DNA of 64,000 bases from Bacteroidales bacterium (GCA_013376985.1 JACABB010000027.1:1-64000); one strand, 5' to 3'; positions 1-9,110 are shown, numbered from the stretch's first letter. Notes: a model not told the origin generated them from the letters alone. Numbers and translations: made by a program.

Positions 1-80
1 CCCTTCGGGGCTTACATTATCACTGGTTTAGTTCATGGGGCGTTGCCCTATGCTAAGTTCTTTTGCCCCTTCGGGGCTAG
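1..80. repeat. GC-rich CCCTTCGGGGC repeats
   Basis: Two copies of a short dyad containing CCCCTTCGGGGC lie about 60 bases apart at the window edge, in otherwise AT-rich DNA. A related motif (GCCCCGTAAGGGGTGACC) occurs near 34,100. They resemble the small hairpin repeats scattered between genes in Bacteroidota. No coding is credible here. Confidence 0.5.
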
Positions 81-121
81 CAGATTCAATCAAATAAAAT
101 TACTTTTTAAAAATCAATGGT

Positions 122-1948
122 CTAGAATTTATCCACCCCATAAATGCTTCCATCGGGATTTTTTTCGGGTTGCCATGTACGAACGTATATCATCGGTTCA
201 TTGGGGTTCTTTAAATCGACCAGAAGAAAAAGATAACCTTGATCGCCATAATTGGTCGAGTAGTAGTTTTGCTTAATCTGAATACCAAAGCGTCCCCCAT
301 CCTGCCCTGCTCTTCGTATATCACTTTCCTCAAAAGTTAAATTGATATACTCATTGCTGCCAAAGCAATGTTCAAGGTTTTTAATGTACTGCTGCTTGCT
401 ATAACGGTTGTACTTTATGATGCTATTATTTAGGAATGGGTTTTCGGGGTCGGGTTTAATCTTAACCGAATTTCCAATAATAATTAGAGCATCATCGGCA
501 AATATTGATTTTATGTAATCGAGCCGCTTAAGGGCATAAGCAGTTTTGTAGTTTTCCAAAAAATCAATAATGGTAAGGCGTTGTGCTTCGCTCCAAACGG
601 TTTTACTTACTATTGAACTAAGCGCATCATTTCCTAGACCGAAAGCGAGGGAGGAGATTTTCCCCTTGCTATCGAAATGGAATACCACATCCTCCACAAA
701 TTTGCGCGTGTTGTTGCTGAATGCAAAAGACATTTTTGGTCCACGACAAATCACCGATTCCCCAAACTTAATGGTTCTATAACCTTCATTGGATAGTGGT
801 TTTGCTTGTCCATAGCCTAGCAACTTATTGAAAATGTCAAAACCTTCGGCGGTGAATAGCGATTTAACCCCCTCGAAACTTCTTGTTTTAAGCGATGCGA
901 TAATCTGATCCACCTTTCCCTCAAAAAACTTAGGATTGGGTACAGAATCAAGTTTAAAATCAACAGATATTCTTTCCGAAACGGGTGATTTCTCATTCAC
1001 CGAATCAATCTTTTTTACTTCAATACTTTGTGTGTTTACAAGTTTCAGGTTAAAAGTTGCATTACGAAAAGGTATTGGCTCTAGGCGTTTCATTACATCC
1101 TCCAGCTCACGGTCAATCCTAGCTTCTCCCTCAAAAATATACTCAACCCTAATTTGAGTTTCGGTGCGCTGGCTAGCATTATCCCCGTAAAACTCCATAA
1201 ATCCAACGCCATCCTTTACGCTCACAGGTGCCGACCAATCTTTACCATCCCAGAACGAGTAATCGAGATTTGCTGCTGGTCTATTACATGCATTTACTCC
1301 AATAACAATGGTTCTTAAGCCCTGGTCTTCCTTTATATCACTTACAGTAAACCGAAGCGAAGCAAATAGATCATTAATACGAGCAGGCAAGTAGCTTAAA
1401 AGTAATTTCTGCTGACCTTTACTATCTACAAATTCAATAGAACTGCCATCGGGATGGCTCCGCAATAAAGCAAGTGCCCAGTAGTAATATTTTAGTGCAT
1501 CGGCAATCTGTCCGTTTTGAGCCGCATTCTCAGCAGTAGATGTAAAATCAATTATCTTACGCTTCCGTTGCTCAAAAACCTTGCTTAAATCCGATCTTTT
1601 GATGTACCTAAAAACCTTAGCATCGGGTTCATTGCCGAGTACAATTCGTTCGGTATTGGTTAATGTGGCGTTTGAATAGGTCGACATCATTAAACGAGCC
1701 TCCTCCGAAAAGTTGGACTTGCCAGCTTTGGTTACCTCATCCTTTAGTATAGTAAATTTACTCTCCACTTGAGCTGATATCTGTGTGACTATCTGTTGCA
1801 GAGCTTCCTGATCGGCACGATTAAGGGTTGTACCTGAGCCTTCGCCCCAAATATAGGTTTGCCTATCGGCCTTAATTTGATCTATTGATTGAGAGAATAG
1901 GTTTGCTGCAAAAGCAATACAGAAAGCAAGAAGAGTAATTTTTTTCAT
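122..1948 (-). CDS. Exported LPP20-like protein with NTF2-like C-terminal part
   Basis: The frame stays open upstream, but I start at the ATG at 1948 because it begins a clean Sec signal peptide (MKKITLLAFCIAFAANLFSQ). The mature N-terminus (about residues 20-130) has the look of an LPP20 domain: a WGEG segment followed by an amphipathic helix rich in Q, A and I. The middle is beta-rich. The last 130 residues, with a FLENYKTAYALKRLDYIKSIF helix broken by DDALIIIG strands, resemble an NTF2-like fold. There is no lipobox cysteine, so it is probably periplasmic. It stands alone, with repeats on one side and a divergent methyltransferase gene on the other. Function is unknown; the domain calls are by eye. 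Confidence 0.6.
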   Translation of the reverse strand: MKKITLLAFCIAFAANLFSQSIDQIKADRQTYIWGEGSGTTLNRADQEALQQIVTQISAQVESKFTILKDEVTKAGKSNFSEEARLMMSTYSNATLTNTERIVLGNEPDAKVFRYIKRSDLSKVFEQRKRKIIDFTSTAENAAQNGQIADALKYYYWALALLRSHPDGSSIEFVDSKGQQKLLLSYLPARINDLFASLRFTVSDIKEDQGLRTIVIGVNACNRPAANLDYSFWDGKDWSAPVSVKDGVGFMEFYGDNASQRTETQIRVEYIFEGEARIDRELEDVMKRLEPIPFRNATFNLKLVNTQSIEVKKIDSVNEKSPVSERISVDFKLDSVPNPKFFEGKVDQIIASLKTRSFEGVKSLFTAEGFDIFNKLLGYGQAKPLSNEGYRTIKFGESVICRGPKMSFAFSNNTRKFVEDVVFHFDSKGKISSLAFGLGNDALSSIVSKTVWSEAQRLTIIDFLENYKTAYALKRLDYIKSIFADDALIIIGNSVKIKPDPENPFLNNSIIKYNRYSKQQYIKNLEHCFGSNEYINLTFEESDIRRAGQDGGRFGIQIKQNYYSTNYGDQGYLFLLVDLKNPNEPMIYVRTWQPEKNPDGSIYGVDKF

Positions 1949-2088
1949 GCGATTATTTTTAGAAGTAAACGAAGAAAATATTTTAAGGTTTGAATGGCAA
2001 AGCAATTTTTAAAAAATGGAGTTAAAGGTAATAAACAAAGATTAAGAATAAACAAATATTGTCGGTGGCATAACAATTTTACTTTTGA

Positions 2089-2115
2089 CATTCCAGTTCT
2101 TAAGAATCTGGAATG
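2089..2115. repeat. Near-perfect palindrome in the 1949-2320 gap
   Basis: CATTCCAG and CTGGAATG flank TTCTTAAGAA, forming a 27-base dyad with one unpaired base. It lies between divergent genes, so it may be a regulator site or a hairpin; no T-run follows. The rest of the 370-base gap is AT-rich and shows nothing else. Confidence 0.5.
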
Positions 2116-2320
2116 TTAATCAAGTGGCTTAACCATAACTCTCGGATTTGCTCTCAGCAAGCTTACAAAATGCAAAACATGCAAAAGAAAGCCCGCTCAA
2201 ATTCCTCTCAACTTGCCACTTTAGATAAAATTTGGTAAGCTTATATCATTGGGGTATTTTTACCATCGAAGTAGTAAAAGCAATTTCAAGTTCGCTGTAG
2301 GTAAAAACATCTTCCCAAAA

Positions 2321-3304
2321 ATGCTTAACAAAAAGCGAGAACATCCTAAAGAGAAAACCAGCTTGCACCCACGTAACAGGCATCGTGAGCGGTACGATTT
2401 CAAACTGCTAACAGCCACCTGCCCAAAACTTAGCCAATTTGTGAAACTGAATAATTACAACGATGAATCAATTGATTTCTTTAACCCCGAAGCGGTAAAA
2501 ACGCTGAACAAAGCACTGCTAAAGCACTACTATGATATTGATAATTGGGATATCCCTAAAAACTATCTATGTCCACCAATTCCGGGACGAGCAGATTATA
2601 TCCACAATATAGCAGATTTATTGGCTAGCAATAGTTCAGAATCTCATGGTGGGAAAATACCAACAGGCAGTAAAATAAAATGCTTGGACATTGGAACGGG
2701 TGCTAACTGTGTTTACCCAATTATTGGCAACAAAGAGTACGGATGGTCGTTTACAGGTGCGGATATCGATCCTATTGCCATTGAATCTGCAAACAAAATA
2801 GTTGCAATGAATCCCTTTCTAAAAGGGAAGGTTGAATTAAGGTTGCAACATAATCCACAAGATATTTTCCAAGGAATTATTCAGAAAAACGAATTATTTG
2901 ATCTGACTATTTGCAATCCTCCATTTCATAGCTCTTTAGCCGATGCCCAATCGGGAACAGTACGTAAACTAACTAATCTGAAAGGTAAACGAATCATAAA
3001 ACCAATCCTGAATTTTGGGGGACAAAACAATGAGCTGTGGTGCAAGGGAGGGGAAGAAAAATTTGTAGGCGATATGATTTATCAAAGCAAGCAATACGCC
3101 TCTTCCTGCTTATGGTTTTCCACTTTGGTTTCAAAGCAATCAAACCTTAAAAGTGCTTACAGAACACTGGAGGGAATGAAAGTTGAGGAAATAAAGACTA
3201 TTCCAATGAGCCAAGGAAACAAAACAAGTCGTATTGTTGCATGGACATTTCTGACTCAGGAAGAGCAGAAAAAATGGATAGATACAAGGTGGAATAGGGC
3301 ATAG
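2321..3304 (+). CDS. rlmF: 23S rRNA (adenine-1618-N6)-methyltransferase
   Basis: Class I SAM-dependent methyltransferase that modifies A1618 of 23S rRNA. The start HPRNRHRERYDF...LxxxxPxLxxFV followed by PGRADYIHNIADLL is the typical RlmF N-terminus. A Rossmann motif LDIGTGANCVYPIIG binds SAM, and NPPFHSS is the N6-adenine catalytic motif. The frame is open 24 codons further upstream, but the family normally begins close to KKREHPKEK, so I chose the ATG at 2321. The resulting 327 residues fit the family. It is a single gene with a convergent lipoprotein gene downstream. Confidence 0.93.
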   Translation: MLNKKREHPKEKTSLHPRNRHRERYDFKLLTATCPKLSQFVKLNNYNDESIDFFNPEAVKTLNKALLKHYYDIDNWDIPKNYLCPPIPGRADYIHNIADLLASNSSESHGGKIPTGSKIKCLDIGTGANCVYPIIGNKEYGWSFTGADIDPIAIESANKIVAMNPFLKGKVELRLQHNPQDIFQGIIQKNELFDLTICNPPFHSSLADAQSGTVRKLTNLKGKRIIKPILNFGGQNNELWCKGGEEKFVGDMIYQSKQYASSCLWFSTLVSKQSNLKSAYRTLEGMKVEEIKTIPMSQGNKTSRIVAWTFLTQEEQKKWIDTRWNRA

Positions 3305-3383
3305 AAAGTAACTGTTTAAATTATACTCACGAACATTCACCTTCACAAATAACACTTAAACAGTTACAAAAAAATCAGGCTAT

Positions 3384-4136
3384 TTACTCTAAAACAAAGT
3401 TTAATATCCCATCCCCCATCTCAAGGCCATTTTTATCACCATCTAATTTCATACCTTTTGTATCGTACAACCCAAAATAAGTTGATGCGCCAAACCACAC
3501 AAAATGCAACTTTAGAGATAAATTACAAGGAAAACTGGAGCAAAACGATTCTTTAGTATTATTTGTTAGTATTGATAAAACCTCTCCATTTTCTAACCAC
3601 TTATAGGAGTACGCAACCCTATTAGAACCCGATTTAAGTTGAATAATATCGGTTAAATAATAAGTATTAACGTTAAGGCTCGAGGTATCTGCAGGTCTAT
3701 TAAAACGTAAATCAATTCTTACTTTCCCATCCTCAAGGCTATAACCATCAGAACTAGTTGGGGAAACTACAACAAACGGAGTATTAGGTGTGGCCCTAAC
3801 AATAAAACCATCTGAACTATTTCCTACTCTATCATAAGCCACCACCGTAAACGCATAGGTTACTGTATTTGTTAAACCTTTAATAGTCATGCTATTCTCT
3901 CCGAAAACGGTTTGGATTTTTTTAGTATTATTCAAGTAATATCTAATCGAAACTCCGTATTTATCATTATAAAATCCATTAAAGTTCCATTTAAAATACA
4001 CACAACCATCGCTTTTAGTAACAATAAACTCATAAAAACCGGGTGGTGGAATATTACTACTCTTCTTACATCCTGGAACTATTAAAAGAGAAAAAATAGC
4101 AAATAACAAAATGTGGGTTATTAATTTTTTTTTCAT
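3384..4136 (-). CDS. Lipoprotein with fibronectin type III domain
   Basis: A signal peptide ending in the lipobox VPGC (cysteine 23) followed by KKSSN predicts a lipoprotein. Residues about 33-120 form a fibronectin type III-like sandwich (FYEFIVTKSDGCVYFKWNFN, then LTNTVTYAFTVVAYDRVGNSS). The C-terminal half is a second beta-rich region that may be a Big-like domain (SPTSSDGYSLEDGKVRIDLRFNRP). No catalytic motif is visible, so a surface binding or structural role is likely. Monocistronic, convergent with rlmF and divergent from the AraC-type gene. Confidence 0.7.
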   Translation of the reverse strand: MKKKLITHILLFAIFSLLIVPGCKKSSNIPPPGFYEFIVTKSDGCVYFKWNFNGFYNDKYGVSIRYYLNNTKKIQTVFGENSMTIKGLTNTVTYAFTVVAYDRVGNSSDGFIVRATPNTPFVVVSPTSSDGYSLEDGKVRIDLRFNRPADTSSLNVNTYYLTDIIQLKSGSNRVAYSYKWLENGEVLSILTNNTKESFCSSFPCNLSLKLHFVWFGASTYFGLYDTKGMKLDGDKNGLEMGDGILNFVLE

Positions 4137-4258
4137 ATAAAATATTTAAGATTGAAATCATGGTAGATTATAAATTTACTATATTTTTCGTAATATCAGC
4201 AGTAGATAATTATTATTTTACGTTGAACTCAAGGGCTCACCTTCTCACATCTAAAGAT

Positions 4259-4273
4259 ATCGCAATTTGCGAT
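4259..4273. repeat. Dispersed palindrome ATCGCAATTTGCGAT
   Basis: A 15-base hairpin-forming palindrome followed by six T on the + strand. The same sequence, in either orientation, occurs at 31,067-31,081 and 35,300-35,314, with a variant at 28,155-28,171. Confidence 0.7.
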
Positions 4274-4369
4274 TTTTTGTAACCGTACAATAATCTTTAA
4301 ATACTATAAAACACCCAGCATACAGCCATATTCCTAAATACTATTTATCTAGTGTTTTGTAATAAGAGT

Positions 4370-4377
4370 TATATTTG
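4370..4377 (+). promoter_or_regulatory. Bacteroidota -7 promoter element
   Basis: TATATTTG matches the TAnnTTTG consensus of Bacteroidota primary-sigma promoters. It predicts transcription starting near 4384 and a leader of about 45 bases ahead of the AraC-type gene. I see no convincing -33 TTTG at the usual distance. Confidence 0.5.
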
Positions 4378-4429
4378 CACAAAATATTGATATTTAAACT
4401 TGATATTTTAAGAAAAATGCTTGATACAA

Positions 4430-5332
4430 ATGATCGCCTCCACCCTACCTAGCATAGAATTATACAATAAGGAAGAGCCTAAGTTGAGCCATAATTCCAT
4501 TATTTTTGCCAGCACCAGCACCAGATATTTTTACCCCGAGCATAAAACGCCCAACCTATTTATAAGCAATTTCCTGAACAAAGGAAGCTATGTGATTAAC
4601 AAAAAACGAGTTAATATATCCGATAATTTCTTCTATTTCCTGAACGCCAATGATGATTTAGAGATTTGTTTCTCCAACGCACTCCCGCTGCAAACTCTCC
4701 TTATCTTTTTTGAGGAAAACTTTATTAACAATTGTTTTAGCTACCATAATAGCTCCACCGAGGAACTATTAGATTCGCCAATTAAGTGCCTGAGCAACGA
4801 TTTTAGGTTACCAAACGTGCCATTCAGTTTCATAAATAGTATCAAGGGAAAAACGTTACAACTTCTGCAAGAAACTCATAAGGAGGATATTGACGCATTG
4901 CTATTCGATATTATCACCGAGTTTTTGGTGCTCAATAATGATACCTCAAAGCAGATAAAAAAGATTGCTACTGCTAAAAAATCAACGCAGGAGGAGCTAT
5001 ACCGACGGCTTTTCCTCGCCAAAGAGATGATGGATGATAATGTGTTTGAGAAATTATCCCTAGAGCAAATAGCACAAGAGGTTTGCCTTAATAAATTTCA
5101 TTTTCTATCGAATTTTAAAAGCCTTTATGGCATCACGCCCCATCAATATTTTATGGAGCTAAAGCTGCAAAAAGCATTTAATCTACTACAAAACAGACAA
5201 TACACAGTAACCGAAACATGCTTCCTGATGGGCTTTGAGAGCCTTGGATCCTTTAGCAACTCGTTCAAAAAACGATTTCACCTCTCCCCATCGGTAGTAT
5301 TCAACCAGAATAAAATTCCCAATTTTCGATAA
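4430..5332 (+). CDS. AraC-family transcriptional regulator
   Basis: The last 100 residues are a complete HTH_18 domain: LSLEQIAQEVCLNKFHFLSNFKSLYGITPHQYF is the first helix-turn-helix, and YTVTETCFLMGFESLGSFSNSFKKRFHLSP the second. The N-terminal 190 residues are a cupin-like ligand region (SNFLNKGSYVINKKRVNISDNFFYFLNAND). I use the ATG at 4430, since the in-frame TTG nine bases earlier has no support. The next gene, an SRPBCC lipoprotein 200 bases downstream on the same strand, is a plausible target. The ligand is unknown. Confidence 0.85.
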   Translation: MIASTLPSIELYNKEEPKLSHNSIIFASTSTRYFYPEHKTPNLFISNFLNKGSYVINKKRVNISDNFFYFLNANDDLEICFSNALPLQTLLIFFEENFINNCFSYHNSSTEELLDSPIKCLSNDFRLPNVPFSFINSIKGKTLQLLQETHKEDIDALLFDIITEFLVLNNDTSKQIKKIATAKKSTQEELYRRLFLAKEMMDDNVFEKLSLEQIAQEVCLNKFHFLSNFKSLYGITPHQYFMELKLQKAFNLLQNRQYTVTETCFLMGFESLGSFSNSFKKRFHLSPSVVFNQNKIPNFR

Positions 5333-5531
5333 ATCCATTCAATTGGTAGCTGATACTTTTGTACGGTAAAATTTCAATTAAATAGCTGAAGTTACTAGTT
5401 ACAAGTTACTAGTTTGGCGATTTACAGTATTAACTTTTTTACATTTAATTCTAAGAGATAAAATTATGTACCAATTATAATATCAAACAAATAATAAGAT
5501 ATCAGCAACTAGCAACTTGAACTAAATACAT

Positions 5532-6086
5532 ATGAAAGTACTAAACACAATTATCGTAACAGCAATGCTATTTTCATCTTGCAAAAACACAGCACATAAT
5601 ATGGAAAACACAACTTTTAAAGCCGAAAAGGTAACCAGAACTGCCACCATCACTTTAAATGGAAACATTAAGGCGGTTTTCCCCCTATTCGGGGCATTTG
5701 AGGAGAGAAAATGGGCAGAGGGTTGGAACCCAACCCTAATTTACCCATCCACAGAAATTATTGAAGAGGGAACAACCTTTAAAACCGATGGGCATGGTGA
5801 TGAATCGGAATATTTATGGCGAGTATCAAAGTACGAACCAGAGAATTACCTAATCCAGTACCTTGTCTCAACCCAAAACCGATACTGGACAATAACAGTA
5901 AAATGTAAACCCGTTACGGATATTCAGGTAATGGCCGAAATCACCTACACATTTATTGGCCTTAATGAATTAGGCAATAAACTCAACCAGCACGCTATCC
6001 AACGCATGTACCAGCACAATTTATTGGATTGGGCGGAAGAGATAAACTATTACATTACAAATGGGAAGTTAAAGGCTGGTAAATAG
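5532..6086 (+). CDS. SRPBCC-fold lipoprotein
   Basis: A short signal peptide with lipobox LFSSC (cysteine at residue 17) is followed by a single START/polyketide-cyclase-like domain: a first strand with RTATITLNGNIKAVFPLF, a WNP turn, paired strands around EYLWRVSKYEPENYLIQYLV, and a long C-terminal helix ending in LLDWAEEINYYI. These domains bind hydrophobic ligands; none can be named here. It lies downstream of the AraC gene on the same strand, in between sits the triplet GTTACTAGTTACAAGTTACTAG (about 5391-5412). A hairpin terminator follows. Confidence 0.7.
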   Translation: MKVLNTIIVTAMLFSSCKNTAHNMENTTFKAEKVTRTATITLNGNIKAVFPLFGAFEERKWAEGWNPTLIYPSTEIIEEGTTFKTDGHGDESEYLWRVSKYEPENYLIQYLVSTQNRYWTITVKCKPVTDIQVMAEITYTFIGLNELGNKLNQHAIQRMYQHNLLDWAEEINYYITNGKLKAGK

Positions 6087-6122
6087 AATTAATTACTTCT
6101 ATAACTTATTAAACTCTGAAAG

Positions 6123-6147
6123 TCCGAGGTGGTTGCCTCGGATTTTC
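6123..6147 (+). terminator. Intrinsic terminator
   Basis: TCCGAGG and CCTCGGA form a 7-pair stem with a six-base loop, followed by TTTTCT. It ends the SRPBCC gene transcript. It is also the beginning of leader segment A, which is related to 8906-9110. Confidence 0.7.
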
Positions 6148-6320
6148 TGTTATTGTAGGTTTAGTCTACTTTTTTTAGTTTAATTTTTCATTCAACTCAC
6201 TGAATAAACGCTTTGATGGTTGATATTATTTTGGTAAGTTTGAAATCAAACCACTCCGAAGGTATGCCTTAACATCTATTTTAGATTCATCACAATACCT
6301 TCTGTGTGGGTTGTAAACGA
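6123..6320 (+). repeat. Non-coding leader segment A (related to 8906-9110)
   Basis: This segment and the one at 8906-9110 share, in the same order, a TCCGAG...CCTCG block with ATTTTCT, a CTCAnTnAAnAAACnCTTTG block and a GTGGGTTrTAAACGA end. By eye they are roughly 60 percent alike and of almost the same length. Each precedes an unrelated gene: here the CoiA-like gene, there a hybrid kinase. The end motif TAAACGAGTTAGC also occurs on the minus strand at about 30,845-30,860, before another accessory gene. Confidence 0.5.
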
Positions 6321-6372
6321 GTTAGCGGTCAAGCTAAAACGACACAGCAAAACAACAAACACGATATGAAAA

Positions 6373-8028
6373 ATGGGACGTTACGACCGTTCAATAAAAA
6401 TCGCATTTGACAAAACATCAGGAGAAATTCTTGATGCTGACGAAGTGTTTGATATTGTTAAAGATGCTTTTCAAATAAGAAAAAAATATCACGAAAAAAA
6501 TCTTGAACTTTCTTGTTGTGAGTGCGAACAAGATTTAATGGTTTCGGGTAGCAAATATGACAGACTTCATTTCAAACACAAACCGGGTCATAGTTATTGT
6601 ATTTTGGCTGACGGAAAACTTACACCACACGACCACGAAAAATTTACAGCAATCTTAAAAGCTAAAGAAAGCGACAGACACAAAGAACTAAAAAACAAAA
6701 TTGGCGAACTTTTAAAAAGCGTATCGGGTGTTGATGTAAATTCTATTCAAATTGATAACAAGTTTATCGTCAAAGACAATGAAAAAAAAAGACCTGACGT
6801 TTATTGCAAATTTCAAGACAAAGAACTTGTTTTTGAAATACAACTTTCGGATTTATCGCTTGGCTACATTTTAAGTCGTTACGACTTTTACAATAAACAC
6901 GGAATTTATCTAATTTGGATACTTGACAACTTTGACATACATAATCAAGGAACATTAGAACGAGATATAAAGTATCTAACTAAGTATGAAAACTTTTTCA
7001 AACTAGACGAAAACGCTGAAACGTTCAAGCTTTTGTGCGATTACAAGTTTCCATATTTAACAGACTACAACAAACTTCTTACAAAATGGCTTATAAAATC
7101 TGTTGAGTTAAACGAGTTAAAATTTGACAGTAAAGTTTATCAAGCGTTCTACTACAATTTTGGCGACAACAAAACAAAAACTGAAACTCTTCAAAAACAA
7201 AAAGAGGAAGAACTAAAAGAAGTTGAAAGGAAAAAACGTGAACAAGAAAAACTTGAAAACGCAGAAAGGAAAGCAACGAATTTAGTTACTAAAATTGCCG
7301 ACTTCCGAAAACGTAAAACTCAAAATTTTGATAGCATTTCAAATGAACTTGGAGAGTTGGAAGATTTTGAGCTTAGTGTTCTAAACAAAACTTTGAACTT
7401 AAAAGGAAAAAGGAAATCGCCTTTAATCAAATGGATTGACGAAGCAACACAAGACGATGCTGGTTTTCTTAATTTTATCTTAAAGACAAATAAAATTGAA
7501 CTTGACATAAACACCACGGACAACGGTAGAACTCCCTTACAAGCATTGTTTGAAAATGAAAACATTTACAAAACTACGCCAGCACTATTGCTATTTCAAG
7601 CAGGTTACATGCAAACAGAAAGTGACAACTTAAAATTTTCTGAACTTAAAGAAAAACAAAAAATATCAGAAGCGGATTTTTACATTTTCAAATTATGTAA
7701 CAACTTAACCGACAGAAATCTTGTTCCTGATGTTTTTCATTTTTCAAAATTGCTTTTCATTCTTGAATCTGCATACAGAAAGGAGTTAATAACATTTAAC
7801 TTTCAAGGAAATAAATGGGTTTCTTTTGCTAACAATGCAATTCAGTATTACAGCGAGTATTGGGAATACATTGAATTAGCCTTTAAGAAATTTGGTCTTT
7901 GGGACAAACTAATTCAACTTGACACAAAAGGCACTTTTCAAAAAAAGGTTGAACATTTTTATTCAAATATGCCAAGACAAAAATATGACTTTGACGAAGT
8001 GTTTAATGACCTTTATCCAGAATTGTGA
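6373..8028 (+). CDS. CoiA-like zinc-ribbon and PD-(D/E)XK nuclease protein
   Basis: The N-terminus has a zinc-binding set CCxC (SCCECEQ), HFKH and GHSYC at residues about 47-75, as in CoiA-like competence proteins. Then comes a restriction-nuclease-type core: KRPDVYC (metal-binding aspartate) followed by LVFEIQLSDLS (ExQ in place of ExK), then LSRYDFYNKHGIYLIWIL. Residues about 270-310 are a charged coiled coil, and the last 240 residues are helical and unknown. It may act on incoming DNA or in defence; the DUF6035 group is the family I would test first. The ATG at 6373 is used. Inverted GTTAGCGGTC / GAACCGCTAGC motifs flank the gene (6321-6330 and about 8062-8073), and its codon use leans to GAC and ACA, suggesting transfer. 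Confidence 0.6.
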   Translation: MGRYDRSIKIAFDKTSGEILDADEVFDIVKDAFQIRKKYHEKNLELSCCECEQDLMVSGSKYDRLHFKHKPGHSYCILADGKLTPHDHEKFTAILKAKESDRHKELKNKIGELLKSVSGVDVNSIQIDNKFIVKDNEKKRPDVYCKFQDKELVFEIQLSDLSLGYILSRYDFYNKHGIYLIWILDNFDIHNQGTLERDIKYLTKYENFFKLDENAETFKLLCDYKFPYLTDYNKLLTKWLIKSVELNELKFDSKVYQAFYYNFGDNKTKTETLQKQKEEELKEVERKKREQEKLENAERKATNLVTKIADFRKRKTQNFDSISNELGELEDFELSVLNKTLNLKGKRKSPLIKWIDEATQDDAGFLNFILKTNKIELDINTTDNGRTPLQALFENENIYKTTPALLLFQAGYMQTESDNLKFSELKEKQKISEADFYIFKLCNNLTDRNLVPDVFHFSKLLFILESAYRKELITFNFQGNKWVSFANNAIQYYSEYWEYIELAFKKFGLWDKLIQLDTKGTFQKKVEHFYSNMPRQKYDFDEVFNDLYPEL

Positions 8029-8298
8029 TATGTACTTTGATAAACTGACAATCAAAAAGCCCGAACCGCTAGCAACGGGTATAAAATATAGAAGTTTCAG
8101 TGGGTTTTCAAGCACTTCGTCCCGCTACGCTCCACTTCAGCGCAAGAGATTATCCCTTTAACTCCAGTTTATACAATCTTCTTTATAATACCCCGCAACC
8201 GTAGTACAACATAATGAAGATTACGCATAAGCTATTGCAACTCGGCACTGAAATTAAGCTTTTACCTACCACAAACATAAAACAACCTACTCCCACAA

Positions 8299-8459
8299 TG
8301 AAATAAACGAGATTGTTTTTGGAATAAGTTACTTAACTTGTAAATCCTACGACTCTATTTTTAAAACAACTTACTTAGCTTATAAAATAAACGACTTTTA
8401 TTTTATATGAAACGAGTTTATTTTATATTTACAATATCTATTTTTAATTTCAAACGACT
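8299..8459 (+). promoter_or_regulatory. Phased ACGA boxes upstream of HTH gene
   Basis: Five copies of a box with core ACGA, mostly in the context TnAAATnAACGACTnTATTTT, have their cores at 8307, 8349, 8391, 8412 and 8454. The spacings are 42, 42, 21 and 42 bases, all multiples of two helical turns. The third and fourth copies also contain a perfect 12-base inverted repeat, TATAAAATAAAC (8381-8392) with GTTTATTTTATA (8416-8427). The array ends 5 bases before the ATG of the HTH gene, which suggests cooperative binding by a phased regulator, perhaps that gene's own product. Confidence 0.6.
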
Positions 8460-8464
8460 AAGAG

Positions 8465-8818
8465 ATGTTAATATTCAACTTTGCACGTATTTTTAAAGCT
8501 AGAGGGATTGAGAAACCTTTCAGTTACCTTGTAAAAGCGGGATACTCGGACAATTTTGCCACCCGTGTAGCTAATAGTAAGATGGAAAAATTGAATTTAA
8601 AGGATGTGGAGAAACTTTGTGTTTTGCTACAATGTACACCAAACGACATCCTTGAATGGATTCCAGACAAGAGAGAAGCAAAAATCGAGAAACATCCACT
8701 AACTACCCTGAGAAGAACAGGAAGCGTCACCCAGCTAAGCCAAATACTGAACAATGTTCCTTTAAACAAACTTGGCGAGATTGAGACCTTAATCATTAAT
8801 GAGCTGAAAAAAGAGTAA
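8465..8818 (+). CDS. Small Cro/C1-type HTH regulator
   Basis: A 117-residue protein whose first 65 residues form an XRE-type helix-turn-helix of the HTH_26 sort: FSYLVKAGYSDNFATRVANSKMEKLNLKDVEKLCVLLQCTPNDILEW. A basic linker (KREAKIEKHPLTTLRR) and a helical tail (LNNVPLNKLGEIETLIINEL) that could dimerise follow. Similar proteins occur in many Bacteroidota genomes; targets are unknown. It sits alone after the ACGA array in a 600-base region poor in other genes, so autoregulation is likely. The gap 8029-8298 carries only the 3' flank of the CoiA-like gene and a GC-richer stretch (about 8105-8150) related to known intergenic repeats. Confidence 0.8.
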   Translation: MLIFNFARIFKARGIEKPFSYLVKAGYSDNFATRVANSKMEKLNLKDVEKLCVLLQCTPNDILEWIPDKREAKIEKHPLTTLRRTGSVTQLSQILNNVPLNKLGEIETLIINELKKE

Positions 8819-8905
8819 TTAGGTTGTACAATCAAGTAAGTAGCCGATAGGCTAAAAGTTTATTGAAAAGCCTCTCACACCAATATGTATAATAATCCCC
8901 ATTAA

Positions 8906-9110
8906 TCCGAGCCTCCCACCTCGAATTTTCTATTCTTGCTGGCTTAGCCTAAATTTAAAAAGAAATCCTTGCCAAAATTATAAGTGATAAAACTCATTTA
9001 ACAAACACTTTGGCGGTCAATTATAATTTACTATGTTTGAGGGCAAACGACAATAAAAATTAGTCTTGTTTTTTTAGATATTCCCCTACCCTTTAGTGGG
9101 TTATAAACGA
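8906..9110 (+). repeat. Non-coding leader segment B (related to 6123-6320)
   Basis: It shares ordered blocks with 6123-6320 (see there), including the ending GTGGGTTATAAACGA. The stem at its start is degenerate (CCGAGCCTCCCACCTCG), so it is probably no longer a terminator. It lies directly before the hybrid histidine kinase gene. Confidence 0.45.

Noticed and set aside
43-276. 77-residue frame at the window start
   Set aside because: It consists of the GC-rich repeat and the reverse of the LPP20-like gene.
7919-8161. 80-residue frame past the CoiA-like gene
   Set aside because: Starts inside that gene in another frame and continues into a repeat-like region.
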